Under the pieces are notes generated by a model, which ran no database searches, was not told the DNA's origin, and worked only from the letters and a program-made list of their open reading frames with translations. Shown here one piece after another: positions 17,152-25,565 of a stretch of 64,000 nt of DNA; within the stretch, counting starts at the first letter, position 1, and each line of letters starts with the position of its first letter. Source of the stretch: Acetobacteraceae bacterium (GTDB taxonomy: Bacteria > Pseudomonadota > Alphaproteobacteria > Acetobacterales > Acetobacteraceae); the NCBI GenBank assembly GCA_027482245.1, contig JAIXWG010000056.1, forward strand, positions 1 to 64,000. Reading direction: 5' to 3'. The position numbers were made by a program, and so were the translations under genes.

Positions 17152-18117
17152 ATGCGTCGCCGCAGCCTACTTGCCGTCCCTCTCGCCGGACTCGCCACCC
17201 CCGCCCTGGCGCAGGCCGCCTGGCCCGCGCGCCCGGTGCGCATCATCTCCTCCTCGCCCCCCGCCGGTGCCTCCGACATCCTCTCCCGCACCGTCGCGGC
17301 GGCGATGCAGGAACAGACCGGCCAGTCCTTCCTGGTGGAGAACCGGCCCGGCGCCGGCGGCGTGGTGGGGTCCGACTTCGTCGCGAAATCGGCGCCGGAT
17401 GGCTACACCTGGCTGACGACGAATGTCGGCCCGCAGGCCATCTTCCGCGAACTCGTGCGGAACATGCCCTACGACACGCGGAACGATTTCCGCCACGTCA
17501 CCATCATCGGCACGCTGCCCGTCGTCCTGATCATCAACAAGGACCTGCCCTACCGCACGCTGGCGGACTACGTCGCGGCGGCGAAGGCGCGGCCGGGCGC
17601 CATCAATTTCGGCTCCGGCGGCAACGGCACGCTGCACCACCTGACGGCGGAACTGCTGAAGGCCGCGGCCGGCATCGACATCACGCACGTCCCCTATCGC
17701 GGCGCCCAGGCGGCGACGGCCGATGTGCTGGGCGGGCGGATCGAGGGGATGATCGACAGCCTGCCCTCGGCGGCCGTGCATATCCGCAGCGGCAATGTCC
17801 GCGCGCTCGCCGTCTCCTCCGCCATCCGCAGCAACGCCTTCCCGGAGATCCCGACCTTCGCGGAGTCGGGCTACCCCAGCGTGGTGACGACCAACTGGTT
17901 CAGCATCGCCTGCCCGGCGCGAGTGCCGGAGGACATCATCCAGGCGATGTACACCCAGCTGAAGCGGGCGCTGGAGAGCGCGACGGTGAACGAGCGCCTG
18001 GCCGCCATCGGCGTCGATCCGGGCGGCGAGCCCCCGGACGTGACCCAGCGCTACATCCATGGTGAGATCGACCGATGGGGCGAGGTCGTTCGCCGCACCG
18101 GCGTGACAATGGATTGA
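17152..18117 (+). CDS. Bug-family (TctC-like) periplasmic substrate-binding protein
   Basis: 321-residue solute receptor of the tripartite tricarboxylate transporter family. A signal peptide begins MRRRSLLAVPLAG and ends near LAQA (about residue 22). Family landmarks are ARPVRIISSSPPAGASD, ENRPGAGGVVGSDFVAKS, INFGSGGNGTLHHLTAELLK and VPYRGAQAATADVLGGRIEGM. Bug receptors bind carboxylates or amino acids through main-chain contacts, so the ligand cannot be read from sequence. No tctA/tctB membrane genes are present. It is 8 bp before an M28-like hydrolase gene, so the ligand may be a product of, or a substrate for, that enzyme. Confidence 0.9.
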   Translation: MRRRSLLAVPLAGLATPALAQAAWPARPVRIISSSPPAGASDILSRTVAAAMQEQTGQSFLVENRPGAGGVVGSDFVAKSAPDGYTWLTTNVGPQAIFRELVRNMPYDTRNDFRHVTIIGTLPVVLIINKDLPYRTLADYVAAAKARPGAINFGSGGNGTLHHLTAELLKAAAGIDITHVPYRGAQAATADVLGGRIEGMIDSLPSAAVHIRSGNVRALAVSSAIRSNAFPEIPTFAESGYPSVVTTNWFSIACPARVPEDIIQAMYTQLKRALESATVNERLAAIGVDPGGEPPDVTQRYIHGEIDRWGEVVRRTGVTMD

Positions 18118-18125
18118 AACCAACA

Positions 18126-19841
18126 ATGACAACGTCCGAGGAACAGGCGGTGATGAACACCGCCGTCATCGACCACGCCTGGTCGCTGGTGGATTGCTTT
18201 TCCCGCATGCGGCGCCAGGACCCGCAGGAGGCCGCGGCAGCGGGGGAGGAGATCGCGCGTCGCCTGGCCGCGCTCGGCCTGCCCGTCACGGTGCATCGCC
18301 CGCGTCTCTACCTGGCGGTGCCGAAGGACGCGCATGTGACGCTGGGCGGGCAGCGCTTCCGCGCCCGCCCCGCGCAGCTCGCGCAGACGGCGCCCGGTGG
18401 CCTGACGGCGGAGCTGGTCTTCGTCGAGAACTCGATCGGCCCGCCGGTCGGATGGACGCCCAATTCCGCCGTGCTGTTCGGCGAAGGCTACGACCCCGCG
18501 CCGGGCGTGCCGGACGTCCGCGGGAAGATCGTGCTCTTCCGCGGCATGATCCTGGCCGAGAAGATCCTGCACTTCGCGGCGCTCGGCGCGGCCGGCGTCA
18601 TCGCGGTGAACCCGGGCCCCGACATGCATTGGGGCAGCGGCAGCGCCATCTGGGGCACGCCGGACCTGGACGACATCCCCGGCCGCACGCCGATCCCAGG
18701 CTGCGCCGTCAGCAAGCCCGATGGCGACGCCCTGATCGAAGCCGCGCGGCGCGGCGCCTCCGCGACGCTCACCACCATCGTCGAGGAAGGCTGGTTCGAC
18801 CAGGTGCTGCCGGAGGTCCGCATCCCGGGCCAGGAGCCCGACTTCGCCCTGCTGCACGGGCATTACGACAGCTGGGATGTCGGCGTCGGCGACAACGCCA
18901 CGGGCGATGCCTGCATGCTGGAAGTGGCGCGCGTGATGCACGCCAACCGCCAGCACCTGAAGCGTGGCGTCCGCATCTGCTGGTGGCCGGGCCACTCCAC
19001 GGGGAAGTTCGCGGGCTCCACCTGGTATGCCGACGAATACGCCCGCGACCTGGCGCGCCACTGCGTCGCGCACATGAACTGCGACAGCCCCGGCTGCCGC
19101 GACGCCACTGACTACCCGACCATCCCCTGGATGGCGGAAAACCGCGCCTTCGTCACTGATGCCGTGCGGGACGCGACGGGCAAGGTCGCCGGCGGCAAGC
19201 GGCCGACGCAGTCCAGCGACTTCTCCTTCAACAACCTCGGCATCTCCGGCTGCTTCTCGGCCTCCTCCCGCATCCCGAAGGAGGAGGTGGAGCGGCGCGG
19301 CTGGTACTTCGTCATGGGCAATGGCGGCAACACCGCTTGGCACACGGATCGCGACCAGATGGAGATCGCGGACCCCGGCGTGCTGCTGACCGACATCCGC
19401 CTCTACGCACTTGCGCTGTTCCGCCTGGCGACTCTGCCCGCCATCCCGCTCGATCCCGGTGCGCTGGTGGTCGACCTGCAGGGGCATCTGGCGCGCTACG
19501 CGAAGGCGGCGGGGGATCGCTTCGACCTCTCGCCCGCCGCGCGGGCCTTCGATGATCTTGCACGGCGCCTCGAGGCTTTCGAGGCTGCGAACACCGACCC
19601 GGCGCTGGCCACGCGCGTCAGGCTCGCGGTGCTGCGCCAGCTCGTGCCGCTCGATTACACGCGCGGCACGCGCTACCGCCGCGACTTCGGCCTGCCGGCG
19701 CCGCCGCTGACGCACCTGGCCGTGGCGGCGGATCTCGACCGTTATCCGCCGGCCGCGCTCGGCTTCGCCACCACCAGCCTGAAGCGGGGCCTCAACCACG
19801 TGCTGGCCGCGGTGGAGGCGGCGGCGGAAGCGATCCCGTGA
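18126..19841 (+). CDS. M28-family protein with PA-like insert and atypical active site
   Basis: 571 residues without a signal peptide. An N-terminal part and PA-type insert (about residues 60-230, with RGKIVLFRGM and AALGAAGVIAVN) precede an M28-like zinc peptidase domain. The His/Asp ligands of the first motif are present (LLHGHYDSWDVGVGDNATGD), as is a late His (NTAWHTDRDQM) and an Asp in HMNCDSPGC. Where classical M28 enzymes have the Glu-Glu pair (general base plus ligand), this protein has WWPGHSTGKFAGS: His290-Ser291. So it may be a distinct subfamily or non-canonical hydrolase. Coupled to the next gene by a GTGA overlap. Confidence 0.8.
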   Translation: MTTSEEQAVMNTAVIDHAWSLVDCFSRMRRQDPQEAAAAGEEIARRLAALGLPVTVHRPRLYLAVPKDAHVTLGGQRFRARPAQLAQTAPGGLTAELVFVENSIGPPVGWTPNSAVLFGEGYDPAPGVPDVRGKIVLFRGMILAEKILHFAALGAAGVIAVNPGPDMHWGSGSAIWGTPDLDDIPGRTPIPGCAVSKPDGDALIEAARRGASATLTTIVEEGWFDQVLPEVRIPGQEPDFALLHGHYDSWDVGVGDNATGDACMLEVARVMHANRQHLKRGVRICWWPGHSTGKFAGSTWYADEYARDLARHCVAHMNCDSPGCRDATDYPTIPWMAENRAFVTDAVRDATGKVAGGKRPTQSSDFSFNNLGISGCFSASSRIPKEEVERRGWYFVMGNGGNTAWHTDRDQMEIADPGVLLTDIRLYALALFRLATLPAIPLDPGALVVDLQGHLARYAKAAGDRFDLSPAARAFDDLARRLEAFEAANTDPALATRVRLAVLRQLVPLDYTRGTRYRRDFGLPAPPLTHLAVAADLDRYPPAALGFATTSLKRGLNHVLAAVEAAAEAIP

Positions 19842-21517
19842 CCGAGACCTACGGCGCCCACGCCAACCCCGACCTGCTGGCGCGCATTCCGCTCGATGCG
19901 CGGCTGGTGCTGGATGTCGGCGCGGGCGCGGGCGCGCTCGGCGCCACCTACCGCCGCCGCAACCCCGCCGCGCGCCTCATCGCCATCGAACCGGACGAGG
20001 CGCTCGCCGTCGAGGCCGCGCGCCACTACGACGAGGTCCATCGCTTCGACATCGAGGCATCGGCCCCGCCGATCGAGCCCGGCACGCTGGACGCGCTGGT
20101 GATGGGCGACGTGCTGGAGCATCTGCGCGACCCCTGGGCGGTGCTCAAGCGCGATGCGGCGCTGCTGGCGCGGGACGGCGTGCTGCTGGCCTGCGTGCCC
20201 AACCTGGAACACTGGTCCTTCACCGCGCGCATCCTGGCGGGCCAGTGGCGCTACGAACCGATGGGCCTCTTCGACCGCACCCATCTCCGCTGGTTCACGC
20301 GGGATGGCATGAAGCAGGCGCTGGAACAGGCGGGGCTCGTGCCGCTGGAAGCCGCGCCCCGCATCTTCGGGCGGGAGAAGGCGGAAACCTTCGCGCGGCA
20401 GATGGAGCCCGCGCTCCGCGCCATGAACATCGACCCCGCGGACTGGCTGCGCCGCAGCGCGCCGATCCAGTATGTCTGGCGCGCGACGAAGGCCTTGCCG
20501 AAGCCGCTGGTCGTGGTGGCGCGCACGCTGAAGCCCGTCGGCGGCGTCAACGATGTCCGCGTGCTGGAACCCTTCGCCGCCATCGCCACGCGTCCGGGTG
20601 TCGTCACCCGCGCGGGCATGGATGCGGCGGTGCCGGCGATCGATCCCGCCATCCCGCGCATCATGATCCTGCAGCGCCGGCTGCTCGACAGCCCGCAGGC
20701 GCCCGACTACCTCCGCGCGTTGCGCGCCACCGGCGCCGTGCTGGTGCAGGAATTCGACGACGACCCCGCGCATTGGCCCTCCATCGCGGCCTCCGGCAGC
20801 CTGGCCTTCCGCGGCGTCCACGCCGTGCAGACCTCGACAGAGCCGCTCGCCGCGCTGTTGCGAGAGCTGAACCCGGAAGTCGCGATCTTCCCCAACGCGC
20901 TCTCGTCCCTGCCGGAGCCCCGCAACTTCATCGACCCGCAGCGCCTGACGCTGTTCTTCGGCGCCATCAACCGCGAAGCCGATGTCGCGCCCTTCATCCC
21001 CGCGCTGAACCAGGCGCTGGCCGCGGCGAATGGGGCGCTCTCCATCGCCGTGATGCATGACCGCCGGACCTTCGAGGCGCTGAACACGCCGCACAAAGCC
21101 TTCGCGCCACTGGCGGACTACGCCACCTACCGCGCCGCCATGGGGCGCTGCGAACTCGCCTTCCTGCCGCTGGCCGACAGCCGCTTCAACCGCATGAAGT
21201 CGGACCTGAAGGCGGTGGAGGCCGGCGGCCATCGCCTGTGCTGCCTGGCCAGCCCCACGGTCTATGAGGGCAGCATCCGCCATGGGCAGACGGGCCTGAT
21301 CATCCGCACCCCGGAAGACTTGGTCGCCGCGCTGCGCGACCTGGTCGCCGATCCCGGCCGCGCGCGGGACATGGCGGACAACGCCCATGCCTGGGTGAAG
21401 CGCGAACGCCTGCACGCGCACCAGATGGCAGCGCGGATCGCCTGGTACCGAAGCCTGTGGGACCGTCGCGGGACGCTCGATGCGGCGCTGCTCGCCCGCG
21501 TGCCGGCGGTGGGGTAG
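19838..21517 (+). CDS. SAM-methyltransferase and glycosyltransferase fusion
   Basis: 559 residues. The N-terminal half (about 1-190) is a class I methyltransferase: SAM motif LVLDVGAGAGALG, the acidic residue after strand 2 (LIAIEPDE) and DALVMGDVLEHLRDPW. The second half (about 245-540) looks like a GT-B/GT4-type glycosyltransferase, with MKSDLKAVEAGGHRLCCLAS matching the acceptor/donor loop and a closing GQTGLIIRTPEDL. Such fusions usually decorate surface polysaccharides, but no capsule or O-antigen genes are nearby. The GTG start overlaps the M28-like gene's stop. Confidence 0.78.
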   Translation: MTETYGAHANPDLLARIPLDARLVLDVGAGAGALGATYRRRNPAARLIAIEPDEALAVEAARHYDEVHRFDIEASAPPIEPGTLDALVMGDVLEHLRDPWAVLKRDAALLARDGVLLACVPNLEHWSFTARILAGQWRYEPMGLFDRTHLRWFTRDGMKQALEQAGLVPLEAAPRIFGREKAETFARQMEPALRAMNIDPADWLRRSAPIQYVWRATKALPKPLVVVARTLKPVGGVNDVRVLEPFAAIATRPGVVTRAGMDAAVPAIDPAIPRIMILQRRLLDSPQAPDYLRALRATGAVLVQEFDDDPAHWPSIAASGSLAFRGVHAVQTSTEPLAALLRELNPEVAIFPNALSSLPEPRNFIDPQRLTLFFGAINREADVAPFIPALNQALAAANGALSIAVMHDRRTFEALNTPHKAFAPLADYATYRAAMGRCELAFLPLADSRFNRMKSDLKAVEAGGHRLCCLASPTVYEGSIRHGQTGLIIRTPEDLVAALRDLVADPGRARDMADNAHAWVKRERLHAHQMAARIAWYRSLWDRRGTLDAALLARVPAVG

Positions 21518-21524
21518 GGGCCGT

Positions 21525-21687
21525 AGAGACCGTTTGAGACTTCTGGCGGGTCGGTTTCGCTGGGCTTTTCCGCCCCTGGTTCGTCGCCGGACTTGCCGAT
21601 GCAACCAGCATCGGCTGCGCCCGGCTCCTGCCAGGAACGAAAAATCCCTCGCGAACCCTCAGCCGCCAGCAGTCTCAAACGGTCTCT
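21525..21687. repeat. Long imperfect palindrome with 25-bp terminal inverted repeats
   Basis: Arms 21525-21549 and 21663-21687 are complementary over 25 bp with one mismatch (core AGAGACCGTTTGAGACT). The inner 113 bp also pair imperfectly. The element fills the gap between two convergent genes, and its right end overlaps the first base of the tamB stop codon. It could be a MITE-like insertion or a bidirectional termination structure. No flanking target duplication is evident. Confidence 0.7.
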
Positions 21688-24600
21688 TACCTACCCCACT
21701 GCCATTCCATGGAGACGCCGACGCGCTCGCCGGCCTCCCGGTCGCCGGTTTCGGCCTCCAGCCGGATGCGCGGCGTCAGGTCCACCCGGACGCCGACGCG
21801 GGAGGAGCCGCTGTCGGTGCCCTGCTTCACGCCGACATAGACGCCGTCCGCGATGTAGCGCCCGGCTTCCAGCGTCGGCCCGCCGCGCTCATCCGGGTTG
21901 GTGCTGCGGGACGCATTCTCCCCGCCGCCGCCCACCGCAAGCCGGTCCAGCGCGAAGGTTCGCCGCAGCCGGTCCAGGATGCCGGAGGCACCGCCGCCCG
22001 CGACCCCCGTCGCCCCGATGATGGCCTGGGCCAGCTGCGCGCCCTCGAAGGGGCTGAGGTCGCTGACCGGGCGATCGAAGAGCAGCCGGGCCAGGATTTC
22101 GTCCTGCGGCAGTTCAGGGGTGGAGTTGAAGCCGATCTGCGGCGCATTCGCCGGCCCGGTCACCGTGGCCCGCACCGTGGTGGAGCCGGCCTGGCTGCTC
22201 GCCTCCAGGTCCAGTTCAGGCACGACGCCGCCCTGGAAGTCCAGCCGCCCGCGGCTCAGCGTCAGCCGGCGCGCCAGCACGCTGATCTCGCCCCGGCGCA
22301 GCGTGATGTCGCCGCCGATGTCGGGCGCATCGACGCGGCCGCCGACCTGCAGGCTGCCGCCGAATTCCGCATCCACGCCGCGGCCGCGGACGAAGATGTT
22401 GCGCGGTGCCTCGATCCGCAGGGCCAGATTGATTGGCGCGCCCGGTGCTTCCGGCGCCTGGCGGGTGCTGCGCGGGGCGACGGGGCGGCCCGGCACGCGC
22501 CCCACCTCCGTCACGCTGCCCAGGCTGCGGACCGAACCCGGCAGCTGGTCGGGGATGCGGATGTCCATCCGCGCTACCCGGATCGGCCCCGCGATGGTCA
22601 GCCCCGTGCCGATGGCGCCGGAGACGGTGATGCTGGCGTCCAGCGTCGCGCGGACCAGGTCGCTCGCCACCGGCTGCGCGGCATCCGCCCGCAGGGTCAG
22701 CTCCACCGGGATGCCCTCGGCCAGCGGATCGACGGTGCCGGCCAGCGCAATGCGCCCCTGGCCCGCCGTCCGCCCCGCCAGGTCCACGCGCAGCCGCGTG
22801 CCGTCCGCGCGGATGGTGCCGCCGAGGTCGGTGAAGGCGACCCCCATCACCGCATTCCGCCAGGACCCCGCCGCCAGCCGCACCTCGCCGCCCAGCACGG
22901 GCGCGGCTGTCGTGCCGGAGGCCCGCAGCGCCACCGTGGCGCGCCCGGCCACGCGATCCGCGCCCGCCGCCAGCAGCGGCCCGGCGAGCCCGCCGATATC
23001 CACGTTGCCGTCCAGCGCGCCCTCGATCCCGCCATTGGCCGCCAGCTGCCCCGTCGCCGTCAGCCGCGTCTGCGGGCCAAGGCTGGCGGTGGCCCGCAAC
23101 GTGGAGAGCCCCGCCGCATCGCGCCGCACCTCCGCCGTGACCTCCCCGGCCGGCAGGCCGCGCGTGGCGGCAGCGCGCAGCCCCGTGCCGCGCAGCGTCG
23201 CGGTCAGTTCCGGCGCCGCCACGCGCCCGGTGATGCGCGCCTCCGCCGTCACGCGCCCGGAGGGCTCGACACCGGGGGCGAGGGGCGCCAGCGCTGCCAG
23301 GTCCGGGATGGCGATCGTCGTCCTGACATCGGCGCGCTCGGGCCCCCATGTGCCCTCCGCCCGCAACGTCGCGCCGCGGCTGGCCACCAGCGACAGCGCG
23401 GCGATCTCCACCCCGCCATCGGCGCGCAGCCCGATCCGCGCCGGCGCAGCGAGGCGGATCGTCTCCCCGCCGGTCGTCGCGCGCAGGACGGCCAGGTCGA
23501 TCCGCCGCGCACCCTCCGCCTGCGCCGTCTGGCGGCCGCGCAACTCGGCCTCGATGTCCATCGCCCGGCCCGAGAGGCGGAACTCCGCATCCGCGGCGGT
23601 GCCCGTGACGGTCGCGGCCAGGTCCCGCGCCTCCACGCCAGCGGCCACTAGGCGGGGCGCCGACAGCCGGGCCTCCAGATGCTGCGCGCCATCCCGCGAC
23701 GTGCCCACCGCCTCCAGCCGCAGCGCGCCGGCCAGCGGCTGGCCGGCGATGGCCGAAAGCGGCGCCAGATCCGGCACCGCCAGCGTCGCCTGGCCCTCGA
23801 ACACCGGGCCTGCCAGGGTCAGCCTGCCCGAGGCCTCCAGCGTCGCGGGTCCCAGCCGGGCGGAGGCCGTCCGCAGCCGGAGCGCGCCCTCGCCCTCCGG
23901 CCCGCCCCGCAGGTCGAGCGCCAGCGGCAGGCCCTGGTAGCGGCCGGCCAGCGTTGCCTCCACCGCCGGCAGGGTCGCGGGCGTCGCCACCCGGGCATTG
24001 AGCCGCAGCCCTTCCAGCACCTGGCCCGCGGCCTCCAGCCGTTCGGAGGCCGCGTCGAGCGTCAGGGAGGGGTTCGCGGCCTCCCCCTTCGCCGTGCCGG
24101 ACAGGCGCAGAGCGCCGGCCACGCCCGGCACCGCGCCTTCCGCGGCCGCCACATCGGCGGCGAAGCGGAGGTCCAGCACGGCGCCCGCTTGGCCAGAGAC
24201 CTCCGCCTGCAAGGCCGCGCCGCGCAGGGTCAGCAGCGCGATCCGGTCCGGCAGCGTCGCTCGCAGCGCGGCGCGGGGCGCCGGGCCGAGCAGCGCGGCG
24301 AGCGGCGCGATGGTGGTGGAAAACCCCTCCGGCGCCAGCGTGACGTCGAGCGTCGGCGTCGCCACCGGCCCCTGCGCCTTCACCGTCGCGGCCAGCGACG
24401 CCCAGCCGACCGGTGCCTCGGCCAGCAGCGGCGCGAAGGCGGTGCTGCCCGCCAGCGCCAGGCGCGCTTCAGCGTCGATGGTCGTGCCATCCGGCAGGAT
24501 GCGGCCCGAGCCCTCCACGGTGCCGGCCCGGCCCGCGATGCGCAGCGCCGCCAAATCCACCGCCCCATCCGGCATCCGCCCGCCGCGGATCGCGATGTCG

Positions 24601-25565
24601 AGCGGCCCGGCGAGCGGCGCCAGCGCATCCCCGGCCAGGCCCGAGGCATCCACCTGCCCCGTGAGTTCGGCGCCGAGCCGCGTGGCGTCCGGCGCGCGGA
24701 CCGTGCCCTCCAGCCGCGCCGACAGCCCGGCGCCGGCGTCGGCCCGCAGCCGCAGCGCTGCCGCTTCCGCGGGCCCGTCCAGTTCCAGGTCCAGCGAGGG
24801 CGCGCGCGCCGCCAGCCCCGCGATGCGCGCCACCGGCCCGCCCGCCACGCCGCGCAGCGTGACCCGCGCGAAGAGCCGGCCGGTGCCGGGGCGGAGCGAG
24901 GCCTCCAGCCCGATCGCGTCCTCCGCATCGATGGCGTTCACGTCGAGCGCTGCCACAAGCCCGGTGCCATCCAGCGTGGCGTTCCCGCCCAGGCGCAGCG
25001 CGGCGGCCTCCCCGGCCAAGGCGGGCCCGATCTCGATGCGCGCGACCTCGAGCCGGTCCAGCCGGATGTCGAGGGGCAGTTGCGGCAGTTGCGGGATCAG
25101 CGGCCCGGGCGGCTCCGCCGGCACGGGGTCAGGCCCGGCTTCCGGCAGGCGATGCAGCGCGACGCGGTCGGCGGCCAGCAGCGTGACATGCGCCGCCCGC
25201 CCCAGCAGCGCCAGGGGATCCCAGGCGAGCCGCGCGCCCTCCACCTCCAGCCACACGCCGCGCGCATCCGCCATCGTGATGCGCTTCAGCGCCAGGCGGC
25301 CGGGCAGGGGGCCTTCCAGCCCTTCCAGCGAGAGGCCCGGCACCTGCGCGGCGACGAGCGCCGCGATGCGCGCCCGTCCGCCTTCGCTGTTGGCGTAGAG
25401 AAGCCCGCCGCCCACGGCCAGCACCGGCAGCAGCACCAGCGCGAGCACCACGCCGCCCAGCCAGCGCAGCCAGCGGAAGCGGCGCCGTGGCGGGGCGGCG
25501 GTGGCGGCGCCGGCAGCCGCTTCAGAAGGCCTGGCCAAGGCCCACATAGATGCCGTAGCCGGCAT
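21687..25565 (-). CDS. tamB: Translocation and assembly module subunit TamB
   Basis: 1292-residue AsmA-like/DUF490 protein. One N-terminal transmembrane helix (about residues 36-58) is followed by about 1,200 residues of repetitive beta structure typical of TamB, which spans the periplasm as a hydrophobic groove. The C-terminal domain has the family pattern: GGDITLRRGEISVLARRLTL, GRLDFQGGVVPELDLEA and a final MEWQWGR. TamB works with TamA in outer-membrane protein insertion and phospholipid transport. I give the first ATG; ATG 25547 and TTG 25538 are alternatives. It overlaps the end of tamA by up to 44 bp, so expression is coupled. Confidence 0.92.
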   Translation of the reverse strand: MPATASMWALARPSEAAAGAATAAPPRRRFRWLRWLGGVVLALVLLPVLAVGGGLLYANSEGGRARIAALVAAQVPGLSLEGLEGPLPGRLALKRITMADARGVWLEVEGARLAWDPLALLGRAAHVTLLAADRVALHRLPEAGPDPVPAEPPGPLIPQLPQLPLDIRLDRLEVARIEIGPALAGEAAALRLGGNATLDGTGLVAALDVNAIDAEDAIGLEASLRPGTGRLFARVTLRGVAGGPVARIAGLAARAPSLDLELDGPAEAAALRLRADAGAGLSARLEGTVRAPDATRLGAELTGQVDASGLAGDALAPLAGPLDIAIRGGRMPDGAVDLAALRIAGRAGTVEGSGRILPDGTTIDAEARLALAGSTAFAPLLAEAPVGWASLAATVKAQGPVATPTLDVTLAPEGFSTTIAPLAALLGPAPRAALRATLPDRIALLTLRGAALQAEVSGQAGAVLDLRFAADVAAAEGAVPGVAGALRLSGTAKGEAANPSLTLDAASERLEAAGQVLEGLRLNARVATPATLPAVEATLAGRYQGLPLALDLRGGPEGEGALRLRTASARLGPATLEASGRLTLAGPVFEGQATLAVPDLAPLSAIAGQPLAGALRLEAVGTSRDGAQHLEARLSAPRLVAAGVEARDLAATVTGTAADAEFRLSGRAMDIEAELRGRQTAQAEGARRIDLAVLRATTGGETIRLAAPARIGLRADGGVEIAALSLVASRGATLRAEGTWGPERADVRTTIAIPDLAALAPLAPGVEPSGRVTAEARITGRVAAPELTATLRGTGLRAAATRGLPAGEVTAEVRRDAAGLSTLRATASLGPQTRLTATGQLAANGGIEGALDGNVDIGGLAGPLLAAGADRVAGRATVALRASGTTAAPVLGGEVRLAAGSWRNAVMGVAFTDLGGTIRADGTRLRVDLAGRTAGQGRIALAGTVDPLAEGIPVELTLRADAAQPVASDLVRATLDASITVSGAIGTGLTIAGPIRVARMDIRIPDQLPGSVRSLGSVTEVGRVPGRPVAPRSTRQAPEAPGAPINLALRIEAPRNIFVRGRGVDAEFGGSLQVGGRVDAPDIGGDITLRRGEISVLARRLTLSRGRLDFQGGVVPELDLEASSQAGSTTVRATVTGPANAPQIGFNSTPELPQDEILARLLFDRPVSDLSPFEGAQLAQAIIGATGVAGGGASGILDRLRRTFALDRLAVGGGGENASRSTNPDERGGPTLEAGRYIADGVYVGVKQGTDSGSSRVGVRVDLTPRIRLEAETGDREAGERVGVSMEWQWGR

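Noticed and set aside
21480..23651. 723-codon plus-strand frame opposite tamB
   Set aside because: Arg/Gly/Pro-rich shadow of tamB on the other strand, without any family pattern.
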